A stretch of 33,012 nt of DNA from Saprospiraceae bacterium. Its GTDB lineage: Bacteria > Bacteroidota > Bacteroidia > Chitinophagales > Saprospiraceae. Position numbers and translations under genes: made by a program. Below, in pieces: positions 17,411-24,884 of the stretch. Each line of letters opens with the position of its first letter. Positions within the stretch are counted from its first letter, which is position 1. The notes below the pieces were generated by a model. It was not told the DNA's origin and did no database searches. It worked only from the letters and a program-made list of their open reading frames with translations. The DNA lies in NCBI GenBank assembly GCA_025055285.1, contig JANWXM010000034.1:1-33012 (forward strand), in the 5' to 3' direction.

Positions 17411-18033
17411 TCACGCTGAAAACGAGAGCAGCAGCCCTTTGTACTGTAGCACGTATTCGTCGTTGATGGAGCATAAATTACCTTCCACAGCCTGCGCGAC
17501 TCGGCGACTTGCTCTTCAGGAGTAAAGACACCGCGCCTATTCACCTGCCAGCAGAACAAGTAGGTCAGGTGCAGCGTTCTGTTGCTCCAGAATACGTAGC
17601 GTATGCCCAGCTCGCCGCTCTAGCCGACGTCGTAAAGGTTGAAACTTCGGTCTATGGGAAGGTCTCTGGGCTGCAATTTGCCATCGTCCTGCAATTCCAG
17701 CATCTGCGCATGAAAACTTCGACTGCGGTATTAGCTGGCCGCTCCCCACACTTGCCAGCGCGTGCCGGCAAACCAGTCTAACGTCAGGCCATTGGCCAGA
17801 TATTCGAAGTCCTGGCGCAGGAAGAACCAGCCCGGTATGGGCTGTGGGTGAAGGGTCAAGCGGTCGAGTTCGCGCCCGACCGAGGCATTTGTCCGCAAGC
17901 GCCAGGCCCGCCGGAGGTTCCAGGAGACGCCTGCCAAGACTCTGAAGCCGGGGTTTTCGCCACGCAGTGTCGTTCGCCTATTCGCCTTGAGATAGAACGC
18001 TGCCGAACGGAAGCGGCTTTTGTAACGTCCAGT
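17411..18033 (-). pseudogene. decayed C-terminal part of a beta-rich, probably outer-membrane protein
   Basis: One minus-strand frame reads as protein-like sequence over about 180 codons. It starts with YKSRFRSAAFYLKANRRTTL, continues through WNLRRAWRLRTNASVGRE and GWFFLRQDFEYLANGL, then IDRSFNLYDVG and SGELGIRYVFWSNRTLHLTY. It is interrupted by in-frame stops at 17731-17733 (TAA) and 17620-17622 (TAG). Near 17486-17500 the coherent frame shifts by one, giving EGNLCSINDEYVLQYKG and a TGA at 17411-17413. The alternating aromatic strands and a strand-like C terminus suggest a beta-barrel. I cannot name the family. The N-terminal part is absent: the frame is closed at 18034-18036, near a hairpin. 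A homologue search with frameshift-aware translation would be decisive. Confidence 0.6.
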
Positions 18034-18059
18034 TTATTTTCCACGACATTGGAAAAGTT

Positions 18060-18100
18060 GGCAGGGTTGGAGCACCTGGAGGCATTTCTCCAACCCTGCC
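18060..18100 (-). terminator. 13-bp perfect hairpin downstream of the SprB-repeat gene
   Basis: GGCAGGGTTGGAG (18060-18072) and CTCCAACCCTGCC (18088-18100) form a perfect 13-bp stem with a 15-base loop. It lies 26 bases after the stop of the large minus-strand gene and is followed on that strand by AACTTTTCC. A terminator is likely. The same palindrome could also belong to a dispersed intergenic repeat family. Confidence 0.65.
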
Positions 18101-18125
18101 GAAAAGGGAAAGCTGAGCGCTGCGG

Positions 18126-21100
18126 TTACTGCTTCACCCAGGGCGTTGTCCAGGTCTGTCCTTGCGCATCAATGGCCTGCAGGTAGTACAGACCTGGCGG
18201 CAGGTGTGCAATGGCGATGTTCTGGCGAGCGTCGGCGGGTGTCAGCGTTTGCACCCATTGCCCGCGGGCATCCAACAGGCGCAGGGCGGTGGGTGCAATG
18301 CCGGCTATTTCGAGGCGGATGCTTTCGGCGGCCGGGTTGGGCAACACGCGCAGGCGCGCCTGAGCGCTCAGGTCGCGTGTGGAAATGACGTTATCCACCA
18401 CTACAGGCCCCAGCGTCCGTGTGCAGCCGTTTTCATCCGTAACGGTGAGCACGTAGCGGCCAGCATTCAGGCTGTCTAAGTTTTGTCGGCTGGCAAACGG
18501 CTGATTGTCTTTCGTCCACTCGAAGCGCAGCGCGCCCACGCCACCCGATACCGAAACCCGGATACGGCCTCGACCAGCGCCACCGACGTCGTTGACCACC
18601 GTGTCTAACGCAATAACAATGGGCGGCCCAACGGTTACTGTGAAAGAGCACGTGGCCTTGTTGCTCGAGGCGTCGCTCAGCTCGAATACCTGGAGCGTCT
18701 GGCCCACCGGGAAAATGCTGCCACTGGGCAGCCCTTGCACCAATTTTGGCTGCGCATTGCCCAGAGCGCAGTTGTCCGAAAACGTCGGCGCCGGGTATTG
18801 CACAGGCTTATCGGCGCAGCCCGTCTGCGCTGGCGGGCAGGTCAAGGTGGGCGGCATAACGTCGTTGGACGTTACCGTTACGCTGCGCAGGTAAAGACAA
18901 CCGTTAGCATCGGTAATCGTAACCCCGTATGTGCCAACACCGACGTCCGTTGGCGCGCCGCCCGGCCACGAAAACGTATAAGGCGGCGTGCCGCCCGAGA
19001 CAATCGTAATAACAATGCGCCCATCCTTGCTTTCCGGGCAGGAGGTCGGCGTTACGTCAATGCGGACATCCGGCAGAGCAGGTTGCGATACCGTAACTGT
19101 ACTAATGGCCTGACAACCAGCAGCGTCAGTAGCAGTAACTGTGTAAACACCGGCGGGCAGGTTGACAATGGTCGCCGTGCTACCGCCACTCGACCACTGG
19201 TACGCAATAGGCGGCGTGCCGTTGACCGGTGTAGCGGAAGCTGTGCCTGAAGCCTCGCCCGGGCAGCGAGCCGGTGTGGCCGATGTGGTTACCGTCAAGT
19301 TGCAGTTGAAGGCATTCACTACGACCGTTTGCACGGCTGTACAGCCGTTGGCATCTTGTACCGTTACAGTGTACGCGCCAGGCGCCAGGCCCGCAATGGT
19401 GGGCGTCGTCTGGCCGTTGCTCCATTGATAGGTATAAGGCGGCGTGCCGCCCACGGGCGCAGCCGTGGCCGTGCCGTCGTTGCGCCCAACGCCGGTTTCA
19501 GGCGTAGCGCTGGCGTTTGGTTGCAGGGCATTAGGGCCGGTTATCGAAACAGAAAGCTGCAGCGGACAGCCCGCGTCGTCGGTTATAGAAACGGTGTAAC
19601 TGCCTGGCGATAAGCCTGTAATCGTGGCCGTAGTGTCGCCCGTATTCCAGGAATAGCTGTAGGGCGGCGTGCCGTTGCTGACGTTGGCCGTTGCCGTGCC
19701 GTTGTTGGCGCCGAAGCATGTTACAGGCGTAGCGCTGATGGTAGCCGTCAGGGAGCAGTTGAAGCTGTTCACCGTAACCGTCTGGGCAGCGGTGCAGCCG
19801 TTGGCGTCCTGCACCGTCACGGTGTAAACGCCCGGCGCTAAGCCCGTGATAGTGGCCGTGGTGTCGCCCGTGTTCCAGGCATAGGTATAGGGCGCTGTGC
19901 CTCCCGTAGGTTCAGCGGTCGCCGTGCCGTCGTTGGCGCCGAAGCCCGTCTCGCCCGTAGCGGAGGCATTTACTTGCAGCACAGCGGGCTGTGTGATTTC
20001 TACCGATGCCGTCGCCGAGCAGCCCTCGCTGTCCGTGACGCTGACGAAATACGTGCCGGCTGCTAAGTTTTGCGCTGTTGCAGTAGTGTCGCCACTCGAC
20101 CACACGTACGCGAAAGGCCCTACGCCGCCGCTGCCGGCTGCCGTGGCGCTGCCGTCTTGTTGGCCAAAGCACGACACGGGTGTGGCATCTGTAATGGCTA
20201 CTCCAACCGGCGGCGATTGCACCACTGTTACGGTGTCGGTGGCCACACAGCCATTTATCGTATTGGTAACAAGGAGAATATACGAGCCGACGGAGTCCAC
20301 TAAGGGCGTTAGCGTGGTGTCGCCCGAAACAATATGCCCGTCAGGTGTTGTCCACAAGTAAGCGAAGTTTTGGCCTTGCGACGAGGCAGAGGCATCGAGC
20401 TGGAGGGTGTCGTTCTGGCAGTTGAAGTTAAGTGGCGGCGCTATGCTGGCAATGGGCGCCACGGTATCCAAGACCACCGTAGCCGAGGCAGTGTTTGTGC
20501 AGCCGTTAACCAGATTGGTTACAACAACGGAGTAAGTACCTGGCACAGTGGTTTGCAGGTTTTTTTGAGTGGAAGAGAAGCCTTCTGGTCCGCTCCAAGC
20601 GAAAGAGGCCGAATCAGCATTGGTAGTCAACGTCAGTTGGGCGAGCGTATCGGCACAAGTGAGCGGTTCAGCGGTAGCAGATGCGGTGGGCGGCACAGTG
20701 TCAATAGCAACGGTAGTCGAGGCGGTATTCGTGCAGCCGTTAGAGAATTTTGTTACCACTACCGAATAGGTACCGGGCACAGTGGTTTGGGGGTTTCGCT
20801 GCGTCGAAGAAAAGCCCTGTGGCCCGCTCCAAGCGAAGGTAGCCGAGTCGGCATTCGTAGTCAGCGTCAGTTGGGCCAATGTGTCGGCGCAAGTGAGCGG
20901 TTCGGCAGTAGCGGATGCCGTGGGCTTCACCGTGTCCTGGGCTACGACGACTGTGGCCGTATTCGTGCAGCCGTTGGCACCGTTCGTTACAGTTATGCTA
21001 TACGTTCCAGGGGCGGATACACTTGGGTTTTGTTGGGTAGAGGTGAAGCCTCCTGGCCCTGCCCAAGCAAACGTTGCTGGATTGGCATTGGTAGTAGTCG

Positions 21101-22664
21101 TCAACGCAATTACGGTATCTGCACACGTCAGTGTATCGGTCTGCACCGACACGGTGGGCGCCGTGGTATTGGTCGTTACAGATGCTGTAGCGGTCTTCGT
21201 ACAGCCGTTGGCAGGGTTAGTTACTGTTACCGTATACGTTCCCGGCGTGCTGGTCTGGAAGCTTTGCTGATTGCTGGAAAAGTTGTTGGGCCCTGTCCAG
21301 GAGAAATTGGCCGGATTGGCGTTAGTGCTCACCTGGACGGTTGCTGAGCTTTGCGCACAGGTAATGACACCAGCTGTAGCTACGGCAGTTGGCGGCTGTT
21401 GGTTGCTAGTGGCCGTTGTGGAAGCCGACGATGTACAGCCGTTGACGTTATTAGTTACCACTAGAGTGTACGTACCAGCAGCGTTGACGACGGGATTTAA
21501 TGTATTGGCGCCCGAGACGATGTTGCCGCCGTTAGAAGCTGTCCACTGGTAAGAGAAGTTAGGCCCACTAGAGGAGCCAGCGCCGTTGAGCGTAGCCAGC
21601 GGTTGCGAGCAAGTAAGGGTAACCGATGGCCCGGCGTTAGCGTTGGGCGGCGTTGTGTTGGCCATTACTGTCACCTGTGCCGAGCGGGTACAGCCCTTGG
21701 AGTCTGTGACGACGACCGCGTAGGAGCCTGGTGTGCTCACTTGAATGGGGTTGCCCGTTTGGCCGTTTGACCACTGGAAGCTATAGGGTGGCGTGCCACC
21801 TCCTGCCGTGGCCGTTAGAGTAGAAGTTGGGTTTAGGCAGGTAATTGGGTTGCTCGACGAAGCTGAGAGCGTTAGCAGCGGCGGTTGCGTGATGGTTACC
21901 GAGGCCGTGGCCGTACCACTGCCCGAAGCACCAGTTACCGTTACGGTGTAGGTACCGGCTGTTAAGTTGATCGCTGTCTGTCCAGTCTGACCGTTGCTCC
22001 ACAGGTAGGTATAAGGCGGTGTGCCACCCGAAGGCTCAGCAGTAGCACTGCCATTGTTGCCGCCAAAGCAGGAGACGTGGTTCACATTAGTAATCGTAAC
22101 CGTTAGCGGCGGCGCGCCTGCGAATGCATAAGTTTCGGAAAAGGCAAATGAAATGTCGCCACTAGTGCTGTTATTGCCGTTGCAGAAGTTTCCAACGAAG
22201 TAAAACTTTATAGTATTCCCTGCTGCAGAACCAGGCGACTTCCAGTTGAAGGCCCAGCTCACGGAATTGCCCGAAAAGGACTTTCCGCCGCGCTGTTCAA
22301 TGTACTCACGGCCATTGAAAAACTCTGTTCCGCTTTCACTGTTCACTGTCATTAAGTCACCAGCATTGTTGTTGTTGCCATCTACGACCACTAACTGATA
22401 GCCACCACGCACGGGGTTGCCGCTGGTAGCCGTAAGGGTAATGTCCATGGAATACGTTGTGTTAGGCTGAATCGTTGAAGGCAGACCGCTAATGCTGACC
22501 GTACCAGCGTAATTGCCACCGCCGTGACAGCCGTTACAGGTACCGTTGTCAAAGGGCGCCCCCGTGCGTCCGTTGGGTGGATTACCCGAATTAGCCAACC
22601 ACAGCAGTACGCCTAGCGCTACGCCCGCTATGCACATCAAGCGAGAAGGGTAGAACTGTTTCAT
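18126..22664 (-). CDS. giant T9SS surface protein: choice-of-anchor V domain, SprB/Ig-like repeats, HYR domain
   Basis: This 1,512-residue exported protein has a signal peptide or membrane-anchoring N terminus (about residues 1-26). Residues about 27-185 are a choice-of-anchor V domain with a CNGCH (CXXCH) motif at 43-47. About a dozen SprB or Ig-like repeats follow, typically 'SCFG..NGSATA..GGTPPYTY.WS.G' to 'AGTYTVTVTD..GC'. A HYR-like domain comes next (TLTCPPAQTGCADKPVQY, then VFELSDASSNKATCSFTV), then a last repeat. The final 75 residues are a type A T9SS sorting domain (RVLPNPAAESIRLEI, LPPGLYYLQA). SprB repeats are best known from the gliding adhesin of Flavobacterium, so an adhesion role is plausible. 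I chose the ATG at 22664 because the upstream 34 codons are basic and precede a normal signal peptide. G+C content is clearly higher than in flanking genes. Confidence 0.87.
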   Translation of the reverse strand: MKQFYPSRLMCIAGVALGVLLWLANSGNPPNGRTGAPFDNGTCNGCHGGGNYAGTVSISGLPSTIQPNTTYSMDITLTATSGNPVRGGYQLVVVDGNNNNAGDLMTVNSESGTEFFNGREYIEQRGGKSFSGNSVSWAFNWKSPGSAAGNTIKFYFVGNFCNGNNSTSGDISFAFSETYAFAGAPPLTVTITNVNHVSCFGGNNGSATAEPSGGTPPYTYLWSNGQTGQTAINLTAGTYTVTVTGASGSGTATASVTITQPPLLTLSASSSNPITCLNPTSTLTATAGGGTPPYSFQWSNGQTGNPIQVSTPGSYAVVVTDSKGCTRSAQVTVMANTTPPNANAGPSVTLTCSQPLATLNGAGSSSGPNFSYQWTASNGGNIVSGANTLNPVVNAAGTYTLVVTNNVNGCTSSASTTATSNQQPPTAVATAGVITCAQSSATVQVSTNANPANFSWTGPNNFSSNQQSFQTSTPGTYTVTVTNPANGCTKTATASVTTNTTAPTVSVQTDTLTCADTVIALTTTTNANPATFAWAGPGGFTSTQQNPSVSAPGTYSITVTNGANGCTNTATVVVAQDTVKPTASATAEPLTCADTLAQLTLTTNADSATFAWSGPQGFSSTQRNPQTTVPGTYSVVVTKFSNGCTNTASTTVAIDTVPPTASATAEPLTCADTLAQLTLTTNADSASFAWSGPEGFSSTQKNLQTTVPGTYSVVVTNLVNGCTNTASATVVLDTVAPIASIAPPLNFNCQNDTLQLDASASSQGQNFAYLWTTPDGHIVSGDTTLTPLVDSVGSYILLVTNTINGCVATDTVTVVQSPPVGVAITDATPVSCFGQQDGSATAAGSGGVGPFAYVWSSGDTTATAQNLAAGTYFVSVTDSEGCSATASVEITQPAVLQVNASATGETGFGANDGTATAEPTGGTAPYTYAWNTGDTTATITGLAPGVYTVTVQDANGCTAAQTVTVNSFNCSLTATISATPVTCFGANNGTATANVSNGTPPYSYSWNTGDTTATITGLSPGSYTVSITDDAGCPLQLSVSITGPNALQPNASATPETGVGRNDGTATAAPVGGTPPYTYQWSNGQTTPTIAGLAPGAYTVTVQDANGCTAVQTVVVNAFNCNLTVTTSATPARCPGEASGTASATPVNGTPPIAYQWSSGGSTATIVNLPAGVYTVTATDAAGCQAISTVTVSQPALPDVRIDVTPTSCPESKDGRIVITIVSGGTPPYTFSWPGGAPTDVGVGTYGVTITDANGCLYLRSVTVTSNDVMPPTLTCPPAQTGCADKPVQYPAPTFSDNCALGNAQPKLVQGLPSGSIFPVGQTLQVFELSDASSNKATCSFTVTVGPPIVIALDTVVNDVGGAGRGRIRVSVSGGVGALRFEWTKDNQPFASRQNLDSLNAGRYVLTVTDENGCTRTLGPVVVDNVISTRDLSAQARLRVLPNPAAESIRLEIAGIAPTALRLLDARGQWVQTLTPADARQNIAIAHLPPGLYYLQAIDAQGQTWTTPWVKQ
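20464..20934 (-). repeat. two near-identical tandem 78-codon repeats in the SprB-repeat gene
   Basis: Two adjacent 234-base units (about 20934-20699 and 20698-20464) encode PTASATAEPLTCADTLAQ... and differ at only about ten of 78 residues. Other repeats in the protein are much more diverged, so this pair is a recent internal duplication. Boundaries are approximate. Confidence 0.7.
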
Positions 22665-22835
22665 AATTCCGACAATTTTTTTATAGTGAATGAAAACAGG
22701 GCGAATGCGCCGCGATTTTTGATAAAAGGCCAGGAAGCGCCTCGCACTATGCAAGACGCTAAACAAACAAATACGCGAAAATTCGGGTGCTTCGATTTAC
22801 CCCATGGCACTCTCGCTAATGGTAAAAGGCCGAGA

Positions 22836-23654
22836 CTACTGGCGGATGAAACGCTGCGCCTGCCAAAGGCCGTCGGGCCCGCGCATGCGAACCACATAGG
22901 CTCCCGGCGCCAGATCGCCTACCCAAAGCGCCTCGCCCGCTGCCAGAGTGGCCGTGCGTATTAAGTGGCCAACGCTGTTGGTTAGCTCCACCTCCAGCCT
23001 CGTCGTCGCGTCAGACCCGCCGATGCGCACCCAGTCCGTTGCCGGGTTGGGATAAAGGCGCAGCACCGCCGGAGCAGGCAGGCGATGGGTCGAGACGGTA
23101 GTGTCCGGGCCGAAGCGAAACACGCGCACGTCTGTGAATGCAACGTCGCCACTGGAGCTGCCGTTGCCGTTGCAGAAATTACCAACAAAAAAGAAACGAA
23201 TGGTGTCGCGGCCAGCCGTCGCCGGTGAAGTCCAGGAGAAGTCCCAAGAGGCTGGGCCTCCATTGAACAACTTAGGCGCGCGTTGTTCGATGTACTCCCG
23301 GCCTGCGAAAAACTCGGTACCACTTTGCGAGTTTGTGGCGATTAAATCGCCTGCATTTTGGTTGTTCCCGTCTACCACCACCAGCTGATAACCACCGCGA
23401 TTAGGATTGCCAAGTAAGGGGGTCAAGGTGATTTGCAGAGGATAAGTAGTGTTGGGTGCAATTGTCGCCGGCAGGCCACTGATGCTGACCGAACCTGAAA
23501 AATTGCCACCACCGTGGCAGCTGTTGCAAGAGCCGTTGTCAAAAGGGGCGCCTGTGCGACCTGTAGGTGGATTGTTGGCGTTCGCCAACCAAACTAGAAT
23601 ACCTAGTGCTAAGCCACATACTCGTAAGAGAGGAGAGGTGTTGAGTTTATGCAT
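22836..23654 (-). CDS. choice-of-anchor V domain T9SS protein with CXXCH motif
   Basis: This 272-residue protein is a compact paralogue of the neighbouring giant gene. A signal peptide (about residues 1-26) leads into a choice-of-anchor V domain with CNSCH at residues 43-47, the same position as in the paralogue. Shared blocks are NPPTGRTGAPFDNG, GGYQLVVVDGNN, GTEFFAGREYIEQR and FFVGNFCNGN. A T9SS type A sorting domain follows directly (LRLYPNPATDWVRI, then LAPGAYVVRMRG). The protein should reach the cell surface. The CXXCH pair could in principle bind haem c, but no axial-ligand evidence is visible. The two genes are in the same direction with 171 bases between them. ATG at 23654 gives the usual N terminus. 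Confidence 0.87.
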   Translation of the reverse strand: MHKLNTSPLLRVCGLALGILVWLANANNPPTGRTGAPFDNGSCNSCHGGGNFSGSVSISGLPATIAPNTTYPLQITLTPLLGNPNRGGYQLVVVDGNNQNAGDLIATNSQSGTEFFAGREYIEQRAPKLFNGGPASWDFSWTSPATAGRDTIRFFFVGNFCNGNGSSSGDVAFTDVRVFRFGPDTTVSTHRLPAPAVLRLYPNPATDWVRIGGSDATTRLEVELTNSVGHLIRTATLAAGEALWVGDLAPGAYVVRMRGPDGLWQAQRFIRQ

Positions 23655-23723
23655 GGGAGAATTTTTTTACTCCTTAAACTACTAGGCAGTCTTGTGCTTT
23701 CACGTAACCCGCTTCTGCACGCC

Positions 23724-23758
23724 TCCACTTAAGGAAAAAGATCGATCTTTTTAGTGGA
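23724..23758. repeat. palindrome upstream of the choice-of-anchor V gene
   Basis: AAAAAGATCGATCTTTTT (23735-23752) is a perfect 18-base palindrome. It is flanked by TCCACT (23724-23729) and AGTGGA (23753-23758), with a 5-base TAAGG bulge on the left. It lies 70-100 bases upstream of the minus-strand ATG at 23654. It could be an operator, a transcript hairpin or a terminator for antisense transcription. Confidence 0.45.
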
Positions 23759-24190
23759 CAATTCAGCAAGTTGGATTATTTCTTACTTTTAACAACTCGG
23801 CAATTCCTATAAAAAAAATTGGGTTTCTCGTAAATATACGTTTTTTCGCAGCTTTTTGTTCACAAAAAAGATGAATCTTACCTGGTCTTTTGCAAATCTT
23901 CTTCACGGTGGCAATATCCCTTCTTTGCAAAATCCTGGAGAGTGCTGAAACTGCATTTTCCTTCAGGTTCATAAAGAAACGCTCAGAATCACACAAGAAA
24001 AATCCTTGGGACCCTTGGGCCTTCCTGCACGTCAGCTGCCGAGGAAAAATTTTCTTTGCTTTTCTTCAATCCTCTGCGACCTATTGTCGCTAAGAGCGCA
24101 GAAAAGGATTCAACAAGGCTATATCAACCGAGTAATAAGTGCTGCAAGAGCGCAGCATTTTACCCTAACCATTATTATGCAACATCCTCC

Positions 24191-24198
24191 TACCTTTG
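24191..24198 (+). promoter_or_regulatory. -7 promoter box of the thioredoxin-like gene
   Basis: TACCTTTG is an exact match to the Bacteroidota TAnnTTTG box, 26 bases before the ATG at 24225. No clear TTTG lies at the expected -33 position. Confidence 0.55.
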
Positions 24199-24224
24199 AG
24201 CACTCTTTTTAAATACTACCGTTC

Positions 24225-24722
24225 ATGAAGAGGTATTTTTCTGTAGTACTTCTGTGCTGCGTAGCGGCACTTCTAGCGGCTCAAGAGAATAAGCGCCTAA
24301 CTTCGGCAAAACTGAAAACATTGGAAGGACAAACGGTGGACGCCCAGGAAATTCCCCGCGCAGGTAAAATCACGGTCATTAGCTTTTGGGCCACGTGGTG
24401 CTCTCCTTGCAAAAAAGAACTAGATGCTATTCTCGACTATTACGAAGAGTGGAAAGAAAAGTACGGCATGGAATTGGTGGCCGTTAGCGTAGATGATTCG
24501 CGTACAGCAGCCAAAGTGCCCGCAATGGTGGCCCAGAAAAAGTGGCCCTATCGTATTTTACACGATTATAACAAAGAGTTCCAGCTTGCTGCTAATGTAG
24601 CGCAAATTCCGTACACGTTAGTGGTGGACGCCAATGGCAATATCGTCTACGAGCACACAGGTTACGCTCCCGGCGACGAGTTGGAACTAGAGGAGCAGCT
24701 AAAAGCCTTGAGCCGGAAGTAG
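24225..24722 (+). CDS. TlpA-like thiol-disulfide oxidoreductase
   Basis: This 165-residue exported thioredoxin-fold protein has an N-terminal signal peptide (about residues 1-20, ending LLAAQ). Cysteines at 11 and 12 leave a lipoprotein just possible, although the context is not a good lipobox. The active site WCSPCKKE has Cys59 and Cys62, within ISFWATWCSPC. A cis-proline loop (VAQIPYTLVVDANG) follows, and the chain ends in a short helix. Family members reduce or exchange disulfides in the periplasm, for example during cytochrome c assembly or redox defence. It is transcribed alone and converges on the tRNA-Leu gene, sharing the palindromic terminator at 24754-24781. Confidence 0.88.
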   Translation: MKRYFSVVLLCCVAALLAAQENKRLTSAKLKTLEGQTVDAQEIPRAGKITVISFWATWCSPCKKELDAILDYYEEWKEKYGMELVAVSVDDSRTAAKVPAMVAQKKWPYRILHDYNKEFQLAANVAQIPYTLVVDANGNIVYEHTGYAPGDELELEEQLKALSRK

Positions 24723-24753
24723 CGGGAGACATTTCGCAGCATCCAAACAGAAA

Positions 24754-24781
24754 TAGGGCTCGTCTTTAAAGACGAGCCCTA
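24754..24781. terminator. 28-base perfect palindrome, bidirectional terminator
   Basis: TAGGGCTCGTCTTT and its exact inverse form a 28-base perfect palindrome, TTTAAA at the centre, between the thioredoxin gene and tRNA-Leu. On the minus strand it is followed by TTTCTGTTTGG, as expected for a terminator just beyond the tRNA 3' end at 24796. On the plus strand the tail is less T-rich. Confidence 0.72.
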
Positions 24782-24795
24782 GAATGCTTCCTTTG

Positions 24796-24879
24796 TGCGG
24801 GAAGCGAGAGTCGAACTCGCATGACCTTGCGGTCACTGGTGTTTGAGACCAGCGCGTCTACCAGTTCCGCCATTCCCGC
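24796..24879 (-). tRNA. tRNA-Leu (anticodon CAA)
   Basis: An 84-base class II tRNA. The 7-bp acceptor stem is GCGGGAA with TTCCCGC. The D arm contains TGGCGGAACTGGTAGACGC, typical of leucine tRNAs. The anticodon stem-loop is CTGGT-CTCAAAC-ACCAG with anticodon CAA, reading UUG. The long variable arm is TGACC-GCAA-GGTCA, and the T arm is GCGAG-TTCGACT-CTCGC. The discriminator is A, as in tRNA-Leu. The 3' CCA is not encoded, since the next bases are CAA. The 5' end lies only five bases after the stop codon of hscB. Confidence 0.96.
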
Positions 24880-24884
24880 GCCTG

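Larger units (their letters stand above)
23655..24224. other. AT-rich intergenic region
   Basis: These 570 bases lie between a minus-strand T9SS gene and a plus-strand thioredoxin gene. They contain a palindrome at 23724-23758 and a -7 box at 24191-24198. Otherwise the region is A/T-rich with short open frames that have no protein-like features. I see no promoter box for the minus-strand gene. Confidence 0.5.

Noticed and set aside
20334-21347. 337-codon plus-strand open frame opposite the SprB-repeat gene
   Set aside because: It is an antisense shadow of repetitive GC-rich coding sequence; its Arg/Gly/Ser-rich composition follows the repeats on the other strand.
18126-22664. CRISPR-like or tandem non-coding repeat array
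   Set aside because: The periodic similarity is at protein level (SprB/Ig-like repeats) with diverged DNA and no short identical repeat-spacer pattern.
22665-22766. 34-codon upstream extension of the giant T9SS protein
   Set aside because: The extension is basic and lacks export features. The internal ATG at 22664 gives a normal signal peptide matching the paralogue next door.
23763-23996. 77-codon minus-strand open frame in the AT-rich intergenic region
   Set aside because: Composition is dominated by Lys, Arg and Phe from AT-rich sequence, with no recognisable motif and no promoter box; likely chance.
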